Both the position numbers and the translations under genes were made by a program. Positions 1 to 6,004 of a DNA stretch of 10,380 nt are shown piece by piece. Each line of letters starts with the position of its first letter. Positions within the stretch are counted from its first letter, which is position 1. The notes below the pieces were generated by a model. That model made no database searches. It was not told the DNA's origin and saw only the letters and a program-made list of their open reading frames with translations. Location: NCBI GenBank assembly GCA_026125925.1, contig JAHCKF010000091.1:1-10380 (forward strand), written 5' to 3'. The stretch is from Pseudolabrys sp. (GTDB taxonomy: Bacteria > Pseudomonadota > Alphaproteobacteria > Rhizobiales > Xanthobacteraceae).

Positions 1-116
1 TAACGCGCGGCGTCAACGCCTTGCGGCGCGGCCTTGGACCCTTGGGCGCGCGCGGCCGGCGCGGCAAAGACGCTGGCGAGCAGTCCGGCGGTCAGCGAGC
101 GGCGGTCGATGGGCAT
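1..116 (-). CDS. Exported protein with twin-arginine-like signal peptide (N-terminus only, cut by window edge)
   Basis: Only the first 38 codons are visible; the gene runs off the left edge. The ATG at 114-116 opens a frame beginning MPIDRRSLTAGLLASVFAAP. It has a charged start with an RR pair, a hydrophobic core and an alanine-rich AARAQ cleavage region near residues 20-25, which is a classic export signal and probably Tat. The residues after it (GSKAAPQGVDAAR) resemble the start of the Tat-exported repetitive proteins found in Bradyrhizobium relatives (the TIGR03808 type). That match is from memory and weak. The start is fixed because the same frame is closed upstream by the TAA at 141-143, which is also the stop of the pyroglutamyl-peptidase gene. 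The gap to that gene is 24 bp on the same strand, so the two may be co-transcribed. A GGCGG just before the ATG is a poor ribosome site. Confidence 0.6.
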   Translation of the reverse strand, partial: MPIDRRSLTAGLLASVFAAPAARAQGSKAAPQGVDAAR

Positions 117-140
117 GCCGCCAGCATGCGCGCCAGAGGA

Positions 141-845
141 TTAGGTCCGGTTAACGGTAGCATTCAAAGCCACCAGCAGTTTTTCACCGACGCGCAAGAG
201 ATCGGCGGCGGTGAAGCGGTACCCCGTCATTCCGGGACGCGCGTAAAACGCGCGGGCCCGGAACCCAGCCGCTGGATTCCGGGTTCGATGCTTCGCATCG
301 CCCCGGAATGACGGCTGCCGGACGGGTCGCGCAACCCGCGCGACCTTCGGCACGTGAATAAAAGCCGCGAACCGCACGCCGCTCTCGGCGCTGCGCCAGG
401 AGAGGTAGTTGCAGAGATAGCGGCCGGCGTCCCGCGACAACACCGCCGGCAACCGCGTCTCGCGCGCGGCGGCGAGCAGCCGCGGCGCCGGCATCGGCAT
501 GCGCTGCGCCGCCGGCGCGCCGGGCGCGATGAGCCCACGGCGGAACGCCTTGCCTGAGGCGTCGGGCAGCAGCGCCAGCGCGTTGCGCGCCCGCGTCTCG
601 ATGCGAATGGCTTTGGCGCGGCCGTGCAGACCGAACATCAGCAGCGCATCGGGCTTGTGGCGCGCGATCAGTTCAGGCAGTTCGCGATCGACCGCGGCGT
701 AGCTGGTCTTGAACAGATGCGCGAGGATCGTCGTCTCGGCCAGCGCCGGCCGCCGCAACTTTGCCAGCGCCCGCACCAGCTTCATGGTCGGATTATAGGG
801 CGCGCCGGGAAAGGGGCCGAAGCCGGTGATGAGGATCGTGGGCAT
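141..845 (-). CDS. pcp: Pyroglutamyl-peptidase I (pyrrolidone-carboxylate peptidase) carrying an in-frame repeat insert
   Basis: This cytoplasmic cysteine peptidase of family C15 removes N-terminal pyroglutamate from peptides. The ATG at 843-845 gives MPTILITGFGPFPGAPYNP, the family's conserved N-terminus. AGGT lies 10 nt upstream. An in-frame TTG at 873-875 has no usable spacing, so I reject it. From this start (234 aa) the catalytic triad is visible: Glu83 in RIETRARN, Cys145 in GRYLCNYLSW and His164 in AFIHVPKV. These sit close to the usual Glu81/Cys144/His168. Residues 178-207 are encoded by a 91-bp palindromic repeat (224-314) and look unrelated to the family. The frame then resumes with a plausible C-terminal helix (FTAADLLRVGEKLLVAL). 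Without the insert the length is about 203 aa, close to the normal 200-215. The insert lies after the last catalytic residue, so activity may survive. A partial exported-protein gene follows 24 bp downstream. Confidence 0.9.
   Translation of the reverse strand: MPTILITGFGPFPGAPYNPTMKLVRALAKLRRPALAETTILAHLFKTSYAAVDRELPELIARHKPDALLMFGLHGRAKAIRIETRARNALALLPDASGKAFRRGLIAPGAPAAQRMPMPAPRLLAAARETRLPAVLSRDAGRYLCNYLSWRSAESGVRFAAFIHVPKVARVARPVRQPSFRGDAKHRTRNPAAGFRARAFYARPGMTGYRFTAADLLRVGEKLLVALNATVNRT
224..314. repeat. 91-bp dispersed palindromic repeat (cruciform element) inside pcp
   Basis: The ends are inverted repeats: CCGTCATTCCGGG (224-236) pairs with CCCGGAATGACGG (302-314), a perfect 13-bp stem. 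Three more hairpins fill the interior. CGCGCG at 238-243 pairs with 249-254 around TAAAA. CCCGGAA at 257-263 pairs with TTCCGGG at 277-283, with a nested CCAGC/GCTGG. CGATGC at 286-291 pairs with GCATCG at 295-300 around TTC. The whole element can therefore fold as a four-stem cruciform in DNA or RNA. Repeats with these ends are, to my knowledge, scattered in many copies between genes of Bradyrhizobium, Rhodopseudomonas and relatives. No transposase is present. I see no clear target-site duplication. Confidence 0.85.
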
Positions 846-999
846 CACGCGAAGACCTATCAAAAGCCGGGACAATCCTCAAACCCCGCCGCGAGATTTC
901 GAAAATCCGCAATGGAGCCGGGTGAAGCTCGGATCAAGGCCGTTAAACCGTCGGCATTTGTGCGCTACAGTCGCTGTGGGGAAGCGACGCTCGCATTCT

Positions 1000-1004
1000 G
1001 GAGG
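1000..1004 (+). promoter_or_regulatory. Ribosome binding site that fixes a TTG start
   Basis: GGAGG lies 5 nt before the TTG at 1010-1012. This is a near-perfect Shine-Dalgarno sequence at good spacing, and it supports initiation at this unusual codon for the small secreted protein. Confidence 0.7.
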
Positions 1005-1009
1005 CTGTC

Positions 1010-1309
1010 TTGAATCTGTCGAAAATTCCCGTCGCGTTCGCTGTCGTCTTTCTCTTCGCCGCGTCAGCCACACCCGCACCCGCGCGCGATCTGTCGATGG
1101 GCAAGCACAGCGCCGGCGATCTCGAGGCGGTCTGCGCCAAGGTCGGCGGTTCGTTTTCGCAAGGCAAGGAGCGCTATGGCTGCGGCACCAATTGCCGCGG
1201 CGCGCCGGGAACGGATTGCATCGTCAGTTGCGACGCCAGCCAGAAATGCAGCGCGCAGGTGATCGGCGCCCGCCGGCCGCATAGCATCGAAAGCGCGCTC
1301 AAGCGCTGA
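1010..1309 (+). CDS. Small secreted six-cysteine protein of unknown function
   Basis: I do not recognise this family. The 99-aa product starts at a TTG with GGAGG 5 nt upstream; the ATGs further in would remove the signal peptide. Residues 1-25 form a Sec-type signal: Lys5, then a hydrophobic run FAVVFLFAASA, then a likely cleavage after Ala25 (TPAPA before RDL). The mature part of about 74 residues is basic at its end. It has six cysteines at 42, 58, 62, 70, 74 and 80, with spacing C-x15-C-x3-C-x7-C-x3-C-x5-C. An even number in an exported protein suggests three disulfide bonds in the periplasm. The glycine-rich core YGCGTNCRGAPGTDC is the likely signature of the family. It is the only plus-strand gene here. 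It is divergent from pcp across about 160 bp and converges on the chemoreceptor gene with a 5-bp gap. Confidence 0.75.
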   Translation: MNLSKIPVAFAVVFLFAASATPAPARDLSMGKHSAGDLEAVCAKVGGSFSQGKERYGCGTNCRGAPGTDCIVSCDASQKCSAQVIGARRPHSIESALKR

Positions 1310-1314
1310 ACGCG

Positions 1315-2745
1315 CTACATCGCGACCTTGGTGAGGAAGCGTTCGACCTCGCCGCGCAAGAGTGCGCTGGCGCGCTCGACCGATTCCGAGGCGGTGAGCA
1401 CGGTCTGTGCCGAGCGCTCGGTCTCGTTGGCGGCGTTGACCACTTCGCCGAGCACCGAGTCGATGATCTTCGAGCCTTGCGCGGTGCTGGTGACGTTGCG
1501 CGCGATCGAGCCGGTGGCGTTGGTCTGCTGCTGCACCGAGGTCGACACCGACGAGGTGTGGCTGTCGATTTCCTCGATGCGGTTGGCGATGCGGCTGATG
1601 GCCTCGACCGAGGCCTGCGTCGAGCGCTGGATTTCCTGGATCTGCGCGGTGATGTCCTCGGTGGCGCCGGCGGTCTGCACCGCGAGCGCCTTGACCTCGG
1701 AGGCGACCACGGCGAAACCGCGTCCGGCGGCGCCGGAACGCGCGGCTTCGATGGTGGCATTGAGCGCCAGCAGGTTGGTCTGCCCGGTTATGTTGCGGAT
1801 CAGCTTGACCACGTCGCCGATCTTGTCGGCGGCGCGCGCCAACTGGACGATGTCGTCATTCGTCATCTTGGCTTCGTCGAGCGCGATGCGCACGAGTCCT
1901 GCCGCGCGCGTCAGACGCTGATCGACTTCGGAAGCCGACGACGACAGTTCCTCGGTCGCGGCCGCGACCAGTTGCACGTTCTCCACCGCTTCATGCGAGG
2001 CATGTTGCGCACTGGTCGCGCGCTGTGTCGTTTGGCTGGACACGTCGAGCAGGCTCGCCGCCGTCACGCGCATTTCCTCGGCGCTGTGGATGACGGTCTC
2101 GAGTAGCTGTTCGGCGCCGCTGCGGAACTCGTTGATGGCGGCTTCGGTGGCGGCGCGGCGGCTCTCATGCTGCTCGCTGGCGATGCGCCGCATCTCCGCG
2201 GCGCGGCGCTCGGTGATGTCCTCGTGTGTCGTGATCCAGCCGCCCCCTTCGATCGGGTGGTTGGTGATCAGATACAGGCGGCCGCCGCCGGCATCGACTT
2301 CCGCGGTGGTGGTGCGGCCTTCGCGATAAGCCTTGAGGAACCGCTCGCGGTAGGCCTGCGGATCGATGGTGAAGATGCCCTTGGCGGCGCGGCGGGCCAG
2401 CACGTCAGACAAGGTCGAGCCGACCTTCACGTCGCCCGGCGACAGGCCGTACATGCTGTAATAGAGCGCGTTGCAGACGACGAGCCGCTCATCGGCGTCG
2501 AACATGCTCAGGCCATGCGGCATGCTGTTGAGCGCGCGGCGGATCTGCTCGCCGGTCTGGCGCTGGCGGCGCGTCGCGTGCGCGGCGGTGGCGGTGGCTG
2601 CGATATGGCCGATGACCGCGGCAATGGCGGCGCACACGACGGTCGCGAGATCGCGCGGCGCCGCGGCCGGCAGCATGGAGGCGATCGACAGCAGAATCGC
2701 AAAGCTCGCGGCGAAGGCGGCAAGACCGACGACGGTAAATTTCAT
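1315..2745 (-). CDS. Methyl-accepting chemotaxis protein with cytoplasmic PAS sensor, no HAMP
   Basis: This chemoreceptor would signal to CheA/CheW. I chose the ATG at 2743-2745 (476 aa) because GAGG lies 7 nt upstream; an ATG 14 codons earlier (2785-2787) is possible but has a weaker site. Two membrane helices lie at about 3-26 and 33-55, joined by a loop of only a few residues, so there is no periplasmic ligand domain. A PAS domain (about 70-180, of the PAS_7 type) begins [20 protein letters not shown] and ends near THEDITERR. The methyl-accepting signalling domain fills about 225-460, with the conserved hairpin tip [15 protein letters not shown] followed by [15 protein letters not shown]. 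No HAMP domain joins membrane and signalling parts, and no NWETF-like CheR/CheB tether is present; the protein ends KVAM. The PAS domain suggests sensing of redox, energy state or a small cytoplasmic ligand. No other chemotaxis gene is nearby, so this is an orphan receptor. Confidence 0.93.
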   Translation of the reverse strand: MKFTVVGLAAFAASFAILLSIASMLPAAAPRDLATVVCAAIAAVIGHIAATATAAHATRRQRQTGEQIRRALNSMPHGLSMFDADERLVVCNALYYSMYGLSPGDVKVGSTLSDVLARRAAKGIFTIDPQAYRERFLKAYREGRTTTAEVDAGGGRLYLITNHPIEGGGWITTHEDITERRAAEMRRIASEQHESRRAATEAAINEFRSGAEQLLETVIHSAEEMRVTAASLLDVSSQTTQRATSAQHASHEAVENVQLVAAATEELSSSASEVDQRLTRAAGLVRIALDEAKMTNDDIVQLARAADKIGDVVKLIRNITGQTNLLALNATIEAARSGAAGRGFAVVASEVKALAVQTAGATEDITAQIQEIQRSTQASVEAISRIANRIEEIDSHTSSVSTSVQQQTNATGSIARNVTSTAQGSKIIDSVLGEVVNAANETERSAQTVLTASESVERASALLRGEVERFLTKVAM

Positions 2746-2748
2746 CAG

Positions 2749-2766
2749 GCCGCCTCTGAAGGCGGC
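2749..2766 (-). promoter_or_regulatory. Hairpin overlapping the chemoreceptor ribosome binding site
   Basis: On the minus strand GCCGCCT-TCAG-AGGCGGC forms a perfect 7-bp stem with a 4-nt loop, ending 3 nt before the chosen ATG (2743-2745). The Shine-Dalgarno GAGG falls in the loop and 3' arm, so the folded RNA could hide it. If translation instead starts at 2787, this sequence is coding and the hairpin may be coincidental. Confidence 0.4.
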
Positions 2767-2829
2767 GGCAAAAGTTCCGATCCGCATGAGCTGATCCCGG
2801 CTGCCCGTGGACCCTAGGCCGCATGCGTT

Positions 2830-2863
2830 TAAACTGGGTTAAGCCGACGTTAATGCCAGTTTA
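2830..2863. promoter_or_regulatory. 34-bp inverted repeat framing a CtrA-type box, upstream of the chemoreceptor
   Basis: TAAACTGG (2830-2837) and CCAGTTTA (2856-2863) are perfect 8-bp inverted repeats separated by 18 bp. The spacer contains TTAA-N7-TTAA. The element lies between the meaB stop and the chemoreceptor start, about 85-118 bp before the chosen ATG. Confidence 0.5.
2838..2853 (-). promoter_or_regulatory. Putative CtrA binding box (TTAA-N7-TTAAC)
   Basis: The minus strand reads TTAACGTCGGCTTAAC. This matches exactly the TTAA-N7-TTAAC full site known for the alphaproteobacterial response regulator CtrA, which controls motility and chemotaxis genes in several orders. It is 93 bp upstream of the chosen chemoreceptor start and 51 bp upstream of the alternative start. 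The match is seen in the sequence; binding is inference. Confidence 0.5.
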
Positions 2864-2870
2864 TCGCTTC

Positions 2871-3857
2871 TTACAGCCCGAGAAGGCCCGCGATTTCGTC
2901 GACGGCGAGCGTCGGCGCCAAAGTGCCGGCGGCAACGGCGCTTTCGGCCTGCCGGACCTTGTTCCGCACCGCCGGCTCACCGCGCAGCCGCGCGGTGAGC
3001 CGCTCTTCGAGCAGCGTCCACATCCACTTCACCTGCTGGTCGCGGCGCCGTGCGGTGAGTTCGCCGCTCGCGGTCATCTTCGTCCGATAGTCGGCGACGT
3101 GGTTCCACAGCGTGTCGATGCCGTTGCCGGTCAGCGCCGAGTAGGTGACGACCGGCACCGACCAGGTCGGCGAGCGTGGGCTGAGGATGTGCAGCGCGCT
3201 GCGAAAGTCGGCGGCGGCGACATTGGCCCGGGCGATGTTGTCGCCATCGGCCTTGTTGACGGCGATCATGTCGGCGAGTTCGACGATGCCCTTCTTGATG
3301 CCTTGCAGTTCGTCGCCCGTGCCGGCGACCATCAGCACCAGGAAGAAATCGGTCATGTCGGCCACCGCGGTTTCCGACTGGCCGACGCCAACGGTCTCGA
3401 CGATGATGACGTCGTAGCCGGCCGCCTCGCACAGCAGCATGGTCTCGCGCGTCTTGGCGGCGACGCCGCCGAGCGTGCCGGAGGACGGCGAGGGCCGGAT
3501 AAAGGCCTGCGGGTCGAGCGCGAGGCGCGCCATGCGGGTCTTGTCGCCGAGGATCGAGCCGCCGGTGCGCGACGACGACGGATCGACCGCCAGCACCGCG
3601 ACCTTGTGGCCGCTGAAGGTTAAATGGGTGCCGAGCGTGTCGATGGTGGTCGATTTACCGGCGCCCGGCGCGCCGGTGATGCCGAGGCGGATGGCCCTGC
3701 CCGTCGCGGGCAACAACTCCTGCACCAGGAGGTGCGCAGTCTGGCGGTGGTCGGCGCGCGTACTCTCGATCAGCGTGATGGCGCGCGCCAGCGTAGCGCG
3801 GTCGCCGGCGCGAATACCGGCGGCAAGGGAAGCGGGATCGAGGCGGCGGGCGGACAT
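2871..3857 (-). CDS. meaB: Methylmalonyl-CoA mutase-associated GTPase MeaB (ArgK/LAO family)
   Basis: MeaB is a G3E-type P-loop GTPase that binds methylmalonyl-CoA mutase, protects its radical intermediate and gates cobalamin loading and exchange. The ATG at 3855-3857 gives 328 aa, a normal length, with AAGG a few nt upstream. Further upstream codons in this frame run into tctA and read as unrelated sequence. Visible motifs are Walker A GAPGAGKST (62-70), the Mg-binding strand VAVLAVDPSSSRTGG (86-100), RPSPSSGTLGGVA (121-133, switch region), Walker B/switch IIVETVGVGQSE (151-162) and the guanine-specificity motif NKAD (201-204). The C-terminal helices (275-328) match the dimerisation arm of the family. 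It starts 32 bp after the tctA stop, so it is probably co-transcribed with the transporter. Its partner mutase is encoded about 3.5 kb upstream on the same strand. Confidence 0.95.
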   Translation of the reverse strand: MSARRLDPASLAAGIRAGDRATLARAITLIESTRADHRQTAHLLVQELLPATGRAIRLGITGAPGAGKSTTIDTLGTHLTFSGHKVAVLAVDPSSSRTGGSILGDKTRMARLALDPQAFIRPSPSSGTLGGVAAKTRETMLLCEAAGYDVIIVETVGVGQSETAVADMTDFFLVLMVAGTGDELQGIKKGIVELADMIAVNKADGDNIARANVAAADFRSALHILSPRSPTWSVPVVTYSALTGNGIDTLWNHVADYRTKMTASGELTARRRDQQVKWMWTLLEERLTARLRGEPAVRNKVRQAESAVAAGTLAPTLAVDEIAGLLGL

Positions 3858-3889
3858 GCGCCCTTCACTAGCGGAAGGCCGCGATGCCG

Positions 3890-5407
3890 TCACGCCCCGG
3901 TCGGATCGGGCTCCGTCGGCGCCAGGGTCGCCTTGCGTCCCATGAAGCCGCGCCACAGCATGAAGCCCCAGATCACGACCGTGACGGCCCCGAGTACGCC
4001 GGCAATGGGCCGCTCGAAGAACATCAGCGCGTTGCCGTCAGCCTTGATCATCGAGGTCATGAAATTCTGCTCGAGCATTTCGCCGAGCACGAGCCCGAGG
4101 ATCGCCGGCGCGATCGGGAAGCCGTTCTCTTCCATCAGCCAGCCGATGATGCCGAGCACCAGCATGATCAGCACGCCATAGAATGAATTGGTCATGGCGT
4201 AGGAGCCGACCAGGCAGAACAGCAAAATGATGGGCAGCAAGATGTTGCGCGGCACGCGCAGGATCTGCTTGGCCGATTTGATGGCGGCCCAGCCGAGCGG
4301 GAACATCAGCAGATTGGCGAGAACGAAGATGATGAACACCGCGTAGATGAATTGCGGATTCTGCAGGAACACGGTGGGGCCGGGGTTCATGCCCTTCATG
4401 TACAGCACGCCGATCACGATCGCGGTGATCGAATCGCCGGGAATGCCGAACACCAGCGCCGGAATCCAGGCGGCGGCGAGCGCCGAATTGTTGGCCGAGG
4501 TGGCGTCGACGATACCTTCGATGTGCCCGGTGCCGAATTTTTCGGGCGTCTTGGAGAAGCGCTTGGAAATGGCGAAAGAGATCCAGGCGGCAATGTCGGC
4601 GCCTGCGCCGGGCAAGGCGCCGATGAAAACGCCGAGCGCCGAGCCGCGCAGGAAGTTGAACCAGTACTTCTTGAGCACGGCCCAGACGCCATGGAAGATG
4701 TTGCCGATCTTCTGCGCCAGGACCACGTTGCGCTCATCCACGCTGACCGCGCCGCGCAAGAGTTCGGACAGAGCGAACATGCCGATCATTGCCGGAATGA
4801 AGCTGATGCCCTGCAGCAATTCGACGCTGCCGAAGGTGAAGCGCGGAAAGCCCGCCGTGGGGTCGATGCCCACGCAGTTGATGAGCAGGCCGAAGATCAG
4901 CGAGGTGACGCCCTTGAGCGGATCGCCGGTGGTCATGAAGATCGCGCAGGTGAGGCCGAGCAGCGCCAGCCAGAAATATTCGAAAGACGAGAAATTGATC
5001 GCCGCTTCGGCGAGAACTGGCGCGCAGAGAATGAGCAGAGCGACACCGACCATGCCGCCGAAGACGGAGAAGACCAGGTTGACGCCCAGGTTGAGGTCGA
5101 GCTCGCCCTTCTTCGACATGGCGTAGCTTTCGTCCGCATAGGCGGCGGAAGCCGGCGTGCCGGGAATGCGCAGCAGCGCGGCCGGAATGTCGCCGGCGAA
5201 GATCGCCATCGCCGTCGCGGTGACGATGGCGCCGAGCGCCGGCACCGGGTCCATGAAGAAGGTGACCGGCACCAGCAGCGCCGTCGCCATGGTCGCGGTC
5301 AGGCCGGGCATGGCCCCAACGAACATGCCGAAGGCGGCGGAGGCGACGATGACCCACAAGACGTCGAAGTGCAGGACGAGGCCGGCGGCGGTGATGAATG
5401 CGTCCAT
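3890..5407 (-). CDS. tctA: Tripartite tricarboxylate transporter, large membrane subunit TctA
   Basis: This is the large permease of a TTT-type secondary transporter, which moves a carboxylate delivered by the periplasmic TctC using the ion gradient. The 505-aa product has about 11-12 hydrophobic segments, the usual size for TctA. The family's two-fold internal duplication is visible. The first half has GAMPGLTATMATALL (31-45) and AGDIPAALLRIPGTPASAA (71-89). The second half has GALPGAGADIAAW (263-275) and GIPGDS (321-326). These paired PG loops are thought to line the substrate path. The start ATG at 5405-5407 has GAGG 5 nt upstream. The tctB stop is 7 bp before the start, so the two are translated in tandem. 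The short charged tail after residue 490 is cytoplasmic. The substrate is unknown. Confidence 0.95.
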   Translation of the reverse strand: MDAFITAAGLVLHFDVLWVIVASAAFGMFVGAMPGLTATMATALLVPVTFFMDPVPALGAIVTATAMAIFAGDIPAALLRIPGTPASAAYADESYAMSKKGELDLNLGVNLVFSVFGGMVGVALLILCAPVLAEAAINFSSFEYFWLALLGLTCAIFMTTGDPLKGVTSLIFGLLINCVGIDPTAGFPRFTFGSVELLQGISFIPAMIGMFALSELLRGAVSVDERNVVLAQKIGNIFHGVWAVLKKYWFNFLRGSALGVFIGALPGAGADIAAWISFAISKRFSKTPEKFGTGHIEGIVDATSANNSALAAAWIPALVFGIPGDSITAIVIGVLYMKGMNPGPTVFLQNPQFIYAVFIIFVLANLLMFPLGWAAIKSAKQILRVPRNILLPIILLFCLVGSYAMTNSFYGVLIMLVLGIIGWLMEENGFPIAPAILGLVLGEMLEQNFMTSMIKADGNALMFFERPIAGVLGAVTVVIWGFMLWRGFMGRKATLAPTEPDPTGA

Positions 5408-5414
5408 GGCGGCC

Positions 5415-5888
5415 TCAGAGTATCGAGTCGAGCAGGCCGCGCGGCAGTGGCACGCGCAGCATGGTGGCGAAGAACCAGTGGATGACGAATGTCGCGGCCA
5501 CGGCCGTGATGACCGCCACCAGCGGCCGCACGCCGAACCACAGGAACAGCGCCAGCAAAATGACCATAGCGATTGGAATGAAACCGATCGTATCGCCGAC
5601 CAGGATGTAAAGAAGCAGCGACCCGAGCATCAGGAAGAAGCTGACGATGCGCCATGGCTGCCGCGTCCATGCCGCCATTTCGACCCAGCCGGCGCCGGCG
5701 CGGCGGGCAGCCATTCCACGCCAGATCAGAAGCGCACCGCAAATGATGAGCAGCGTGCCGAGAACGCGGGGAAACAGGGAGGGTCCGTAAGGCTGGCCGG
5801 GGAAAGCCGGAAAACTAGACGTGATGGCGATCATTGCAACGGCCAGAAGAATAAGCACCAGGCCGTTGATCGCGTCATTGGCGCGCAT
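5415..5888 (-). CDS. tctB: Tripartite tricarboxylate transporter, small membrane subunit TctB
   Basis: This is the small membrane partner of TctA. The ATG at 5886-5888 gives 157 aa and has GGAG at 5 nt spacing; a GTG two codons earlier (5892-5894) lies too close to that site. Four hydrophobic helices are visible, at about 7-24 (NGLVLILLAVAMIAI), 38-56 (LFPRVLGTLLIICGALL), 80-100 (IVSFFLMLGSLLLYILVG) and 105-140 (FIPIAMVILLALFLWFGV and VAVITAVAATFVIHWFF, possibly two spans). The motif GPSLFPRVLG after the first helix is typical of the TctB domain. Size and position (after tctC, 7 bp before tctA) match the standard TTT order C-B-A. It is separated from tctC by 116 bp that hold two hairpins. Confidence 0.92.
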   Translation of the reverse strand: MRANDAINGLVLILLAVAMIAITSSFPAFPGQPYGPSLFPRVLGTLLIICGALLIWRGMAARRAGAGWVEMAAWTRQPWRIVSFFLMLGSLLLYILVGDTIGFIPIAMVILLALFLWFGVRPLVAVITAVAATFVIHWFFATMLRVPLPRGLLDSIL

Positions 5889-5932
5889 TGCCACTCCAGA
5901 GACTTGCAGGGATTGATCAGAGTAAGAATTTT

Positions 5933-5954
5933 GCCGGCCGCGCGGGCGGCCGGC
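5933..5954 (-). repeat. Second intergenic hairpin between tctC and tctB
   Basis: GCCGGCCG (5933-5940) and CGGCCGGC (5947-5954) form a perfect 8-bp stem around a 6-nt loop. In the direction of transcription it follows the larger hairpin at 5962-5990 and precedes tctB. It is followed by an A-rich stretch, not a T tract, so it is not a standard intrinsic terminator. Confidence 0.6.
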
Positions 5955-5961
5955 AGCAGCA

Positions 5962-5990
5962 GCGCGCGAGGCTTTTCAAACCTCGCGCGC
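5962..5990 (-). repeat. Strong hairpin after the tctC stop
   Basis: GCGCGCGAGG (5962-5971) and CCTCGCGCGC (5981-5990) form a perfect 10-bp stem. In the minus-strand RNA three further pairs (UUU with AAG, one of them U-G) can close it to about 13 pairs with a 3-nt loop. It begins 14 nt past the tctC stop. There is no T tract after it. The likely role is protection of the tctC 3' end or partial termination before tctB. This is an inference from the usual need for excess binding protein. Confidence 0.65.
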
Positions 5991-6004
5991 GGTCGCGATT
6001 TGCA

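Noticed and set aside
21..311. Plus-strand frame across the pcp 3' end and left edge
   Set aside because: It overlaps the repeat, the pcp C-terminus and the exported-protein start; its product is arginine/glycine rich without motifs.
1292..1316. AGCGCG/CGCGCT inverted repeat between the converging small gene and chemoreceptor as a bidirectional terminator
   Set aside because: The stem is only 6 bp with a 13-nt loop, there is no T tract on either side, and it overlaps both stop codons. In DNA this GC-rich such matches are common.
1477..2817. Several plus-strand frames opposite the chemoreceptor
   Set aside because: All mirror the receptor's codons. The minus-strand product has a full PAS and signalling domain, so these are GC-driven artefacts.
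2823..3945. Plus-strand frames opposite meaB
   Set aside because: MeaB is complete with all GTPase motifs on the minus strand; the plus-strand products show none.
2871..3956. Longer meaB start at 3956, overlapping tctA
   Set aside because: The extra 33 residues are arginine/glycine/serine rich and unlike MeaB N-termini. The ATG at 3857 has a nearby AAGG and begins a normal MeaB sequence.
4352..5485. A 377-codon plus-strand frame opposite tctA
   Set aside because: Antisense shadow of the transporter permease; the composition is highly charged and low in complexity, with no domain.
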